Below, piece by piece: positions 14,358-15,510 of a stretch of 15,510 bases of DNA. Below the pieces are notes generated by a model, which was not told where the DNA came from, made no database searches, and worked only from the letters and a program-made list of their open reading frames with translations. The translations under genes and the position numbers were made by a program. The DNA lies in assembly GCA_024278725.1 (NCBI GenBank), contig JAJRSQ010000347.1, forward strand, positions 1 through 15,510, given 5' to 3'. Each line of letters begins with the position of its first letter. Position 1 is the stretch's first letter. Source of the stretch: Chloroflexota bacterium (GTDB lineage Bacteria > Chloroflexota > Anaerolineae > 4572-78).

Positions 14358-15263
14358 TTAAAATTTTGGATACGGCAACGAAAGAATCACGGCTGTACCC
14401 GCATTTTTGGCGCTTTTAATTTGGATGGAGCCATGCAACAATCGGGCAATTTCGGTGATACTGACCAACCCCAGTTGGCGGCGCGGGTGGTTGGAAAGAT
14501 TTTCCGCGATGCCGATACCGTCGTCTGTCACGGTGAACTGCAATTTGCCGTCATTTTCTTCCACTACCACCGTCACGGCTGAGGCGTTGGCGTGTTCGGC
14601 GATGTTGTGCAGAATTTCTTGCAACACGCGGAAAATGGCAGTCTCAATGATGTAGGGCAGGGGTTCCACCAGTGTCCGCACTTCCAATTGCGCCGGCAGT
14701 CCGACCTGTTCCTGAAATTTTGTCAGATAGCGGCGCAGCCCGGCGACCAATCCGAAGTTGCCCAGCACGGTTCCCGGCTCCAAATCGGCGACCAGAAACC
14801 GCAAGTTCGCCAGCCCGTCTTCCAGTTCCTGCTGGAGCGCGTCGATGCCCGCCATCACCACATCCATATCGCTGTTATCCATAATGAGGTTTTTGACGGC
14901 TGCCAGCTCGAAGATGGCATTGGCGAGCAATTGCCCGTCGGTATCTTCCAGCCGTTTGGCAGTTTTGGCGCGTTCTTCTTCCTGCCACTGCAACAATTGC
15001 ACCCCGGAGACAGGCGCGTCCGGCGATACAGTGGGCGTTTCGCCGCGTAATTGCGCCTGCAAAAGGGTTGTGTGCCGGTTCAGGGCGTCCGCTTGTTGCA
15101 CCACACGACGCACGTCATCCGGCATCGGCGGCGCGGGTGACGCCTCGGACGGGGTGAGCGCCGCGTATTTTTCGACAAGGGTTGCCAGTGCATGTTGGCT
15201 TTGCGCCAGCAATTCGACGGCTTCGGCGATGAATTTTTGCACGTCTGCATCAGTGATGGGCAT
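14358..15263 (-). CDS. NarL-family histidine kinase homologue lacking the phospho-acceptor His (probable pseudokinase)
   Basis: This 301-residue cytoplasmic protein parallels the intact kinase downstream: a helical N-terminus (1-80), then QEEERAKTAKRLEDTDGQLL where a HisKA_3 domain would read R-x-L-H-D-G-P-A-Q. Glu106 replaces His and TDG replaces GPA. The ATPase domain is preserved: N box ILHNIAEHANAS (N220), G1 box DDGIG (247-251), QLGL segment and GTAVILSLP. It may bind ATP and dimerise but should not autophosphorylate at the usual site, suggesting an allosteric or phosphatase-type partner for the adjacent kinase or regulator. The start at 15263 has AGGAG 8 bases upstream. The in-frame ATG at 15317 would lie upstream of the -10 promoter box and overlap the -35 box, so it is rejected. 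Confidence 0.88.
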   Translation of the reverse strand: MPITDADVQKFIAEAVELLAQSQHALATLVEKYAALTPSEASPAPPMPDDVRRVVQQADALNRHTTLLQAQLRGETPTVSPDAPVSGVQLLQWQEEERAKTAKRLEDTDGQLLANAIFELAAVKNLIMDNSDMDVVMAGIDALQQELEDGLANLRFLVADLEPGTVLGNFGLVAGLRRYLTKFQEQVGLPAQLEVRTLVEPLPYIIETAIFRVLQEILHNIAEHANASAVTVVVEENDGKLQFTVTDDGIGIAENLSNHPRRQLGLVSITEIARLLHGSIQIKSAKNAGTAVILSLPYPKF

Positions 15264-15271
15264 ATTGGTTA

Positions 15272-15276
15272 CTCCT
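15272..15276 (-). promoter_or_regulatory. Ribosome binding site deciding the pseudokinase start
   Basis: AGGAG ends 8 bases before the ATG at 15263, selecting the MPITDADV start over the ATG 18 codons further upstream. Confidence 0.7.
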
Positions 15277-15287
15277 AGTACAAAAGT

Positions 15288-15317
15288 AGTATACCACAAG
15301 AAATTAACAATTAGCAA
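15288..15317 (-). promoter_or_regulatory. Probable sigma-70 promoter of the pseudokinase-regulator-kinase unit
   Basis: The minus strand carries TATACT (15288-15293, 5/6 match) preceded by TGG, an extended -10 element like the one at 85-112. TTGCTA (15312-15317, 4/6) lies 18 bases upstream as a weak -35. Predicted transcription starts near 15281, leaving a short leader of about 18 bases that holds the AGGAG site. Confidence 0.6.
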
Positions 15318-15326
15318 TTAGCAATT
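15308..15326. repeat. Short CAATTAG heptamer tandem overlapping the -35 region
   Basis: Two exact CAATTAG units (15308-15314, 15315-15321) are followed by a partial CAATT. The tandem covers the -35 hexamer of the signalling-unit promoter, so copy number changes would move or duplicate the -35 box. Confidence 0.6.
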
Positions 15327-15345
15327 CATGCCTGATAATTTCTCA

Positions 15346-15510
15346 TTACTCATTGGTAATTTCAAACACCGTCATATTGTCGTGCCGGCGCGTTTGCGCC
15401 CATACCGAATTTGTGCGGTACACTTCTGTCACCAAAGTGGTCATATGAGGATACCAGCTTGGAAATGTGACCAGATATGTTGCCCCCTGCGCGCGGGCAA
15501 ACGACAGCAG
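15346..15510 (-). CDS. C-terminal end of a gene, possibly a GT39-like membrane glycosyltransferase (partial)
   Basis: An open minus-strand frame enters at the window edge and runs 54 codons to a TAA at 15346. It includes GATYLVTFPSWYPHM, VYRTNSVWA and NMTVFEITNE before the stop. The pattern, a strand ending in TFPxWYP and a closing VxEI strand, resembles the soluble C-terminus of multi-pass ArnT/PMT-like glycosyltransferases and related hypothetical proteins in Chloroflexota; this is from memory of such tails, not proof. The stop lies 82 bases before the pseudokinase start, with a promoter between, so it is probably a separate transcript. No terminator is seen after it. Confidence 0.6.
   Translation of the reverse strand: MLSFARAQGATYLVTFPSWYPHMTTLVTEVYRTNSVWAQTRRHDNMTVFEITNE

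Overview
The window looks like a chromosomal segment of a Chloroflexota bacterium, most plausibly Anaerolineae-like or a related filamentous lineage. The clues are indirect: Tad (Flp) pilus proteins with very large extracellular parts, a threonine/proline linker built on PTPTNT units, an exported protein ending in YLPLVFK, and cytoplasmic NarL/DegS-type histidine kinases. No rRNA or marker gene is present, so the assignment is an inference. Every gene I can support lies on the minus strand, so the window reads from high to low coordinates.

Upstream end (15510 to 12412). The last 54 codons of a gene, resembling the C-terminus of a membrane glycosyltransferase-like protein, end at 15346. A probable promoter (15288-15317) then drives a three-gene signalling unit: a NarL-family kinase homologue whose phospho-acceptor histidine is replaced by glutamate (a likely pseudokinase), a LuxR/NarL-type response regulator, and an intact DegS-like soluble histidine kinase. 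A strong intrinsic terminator at 12418-12458 closes this unit.

Surface/pilus cluster (12266 to 268). Five exported or membrane-anchored proteins follow. The first is a 1785-residue TadE-like pseudopilin carrying five Ig-like repeats, a CARDB domain, a PT linker and four or five beta-sandwich modules, several lectin-like. Next come a secreted protein with a probable seven-bladed propeller and a DUF11 domain, and a single-pass PepSY-like protein. A 77-bp REP/MITE-like palindrome then separates these from a 413-residue TadE-like protein and an 844-residue TadG-like protein. The TadG-like protein has a von Willebrand A (VWA) domain interrupted at its MIDAS loop by about 385 residues, including a carbohydrate-binding-like module.

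Downstream end (267 to 1). A long imperfect hairpin follows the TadG-like gene. After it comes a near-consensus sigma-70 promoter and the first 11 codons of a gene that resembles the Flp pilus assembly protein CpaB/RcpC.

Working hypothesis: the cluster encodes the adhesive minor-pilin or tip components of a Tad pilus. Two of its proteins carry the same kind of carbohydrate-binding-like module. The two-component unit next door could control it, but only adjacency supports that.
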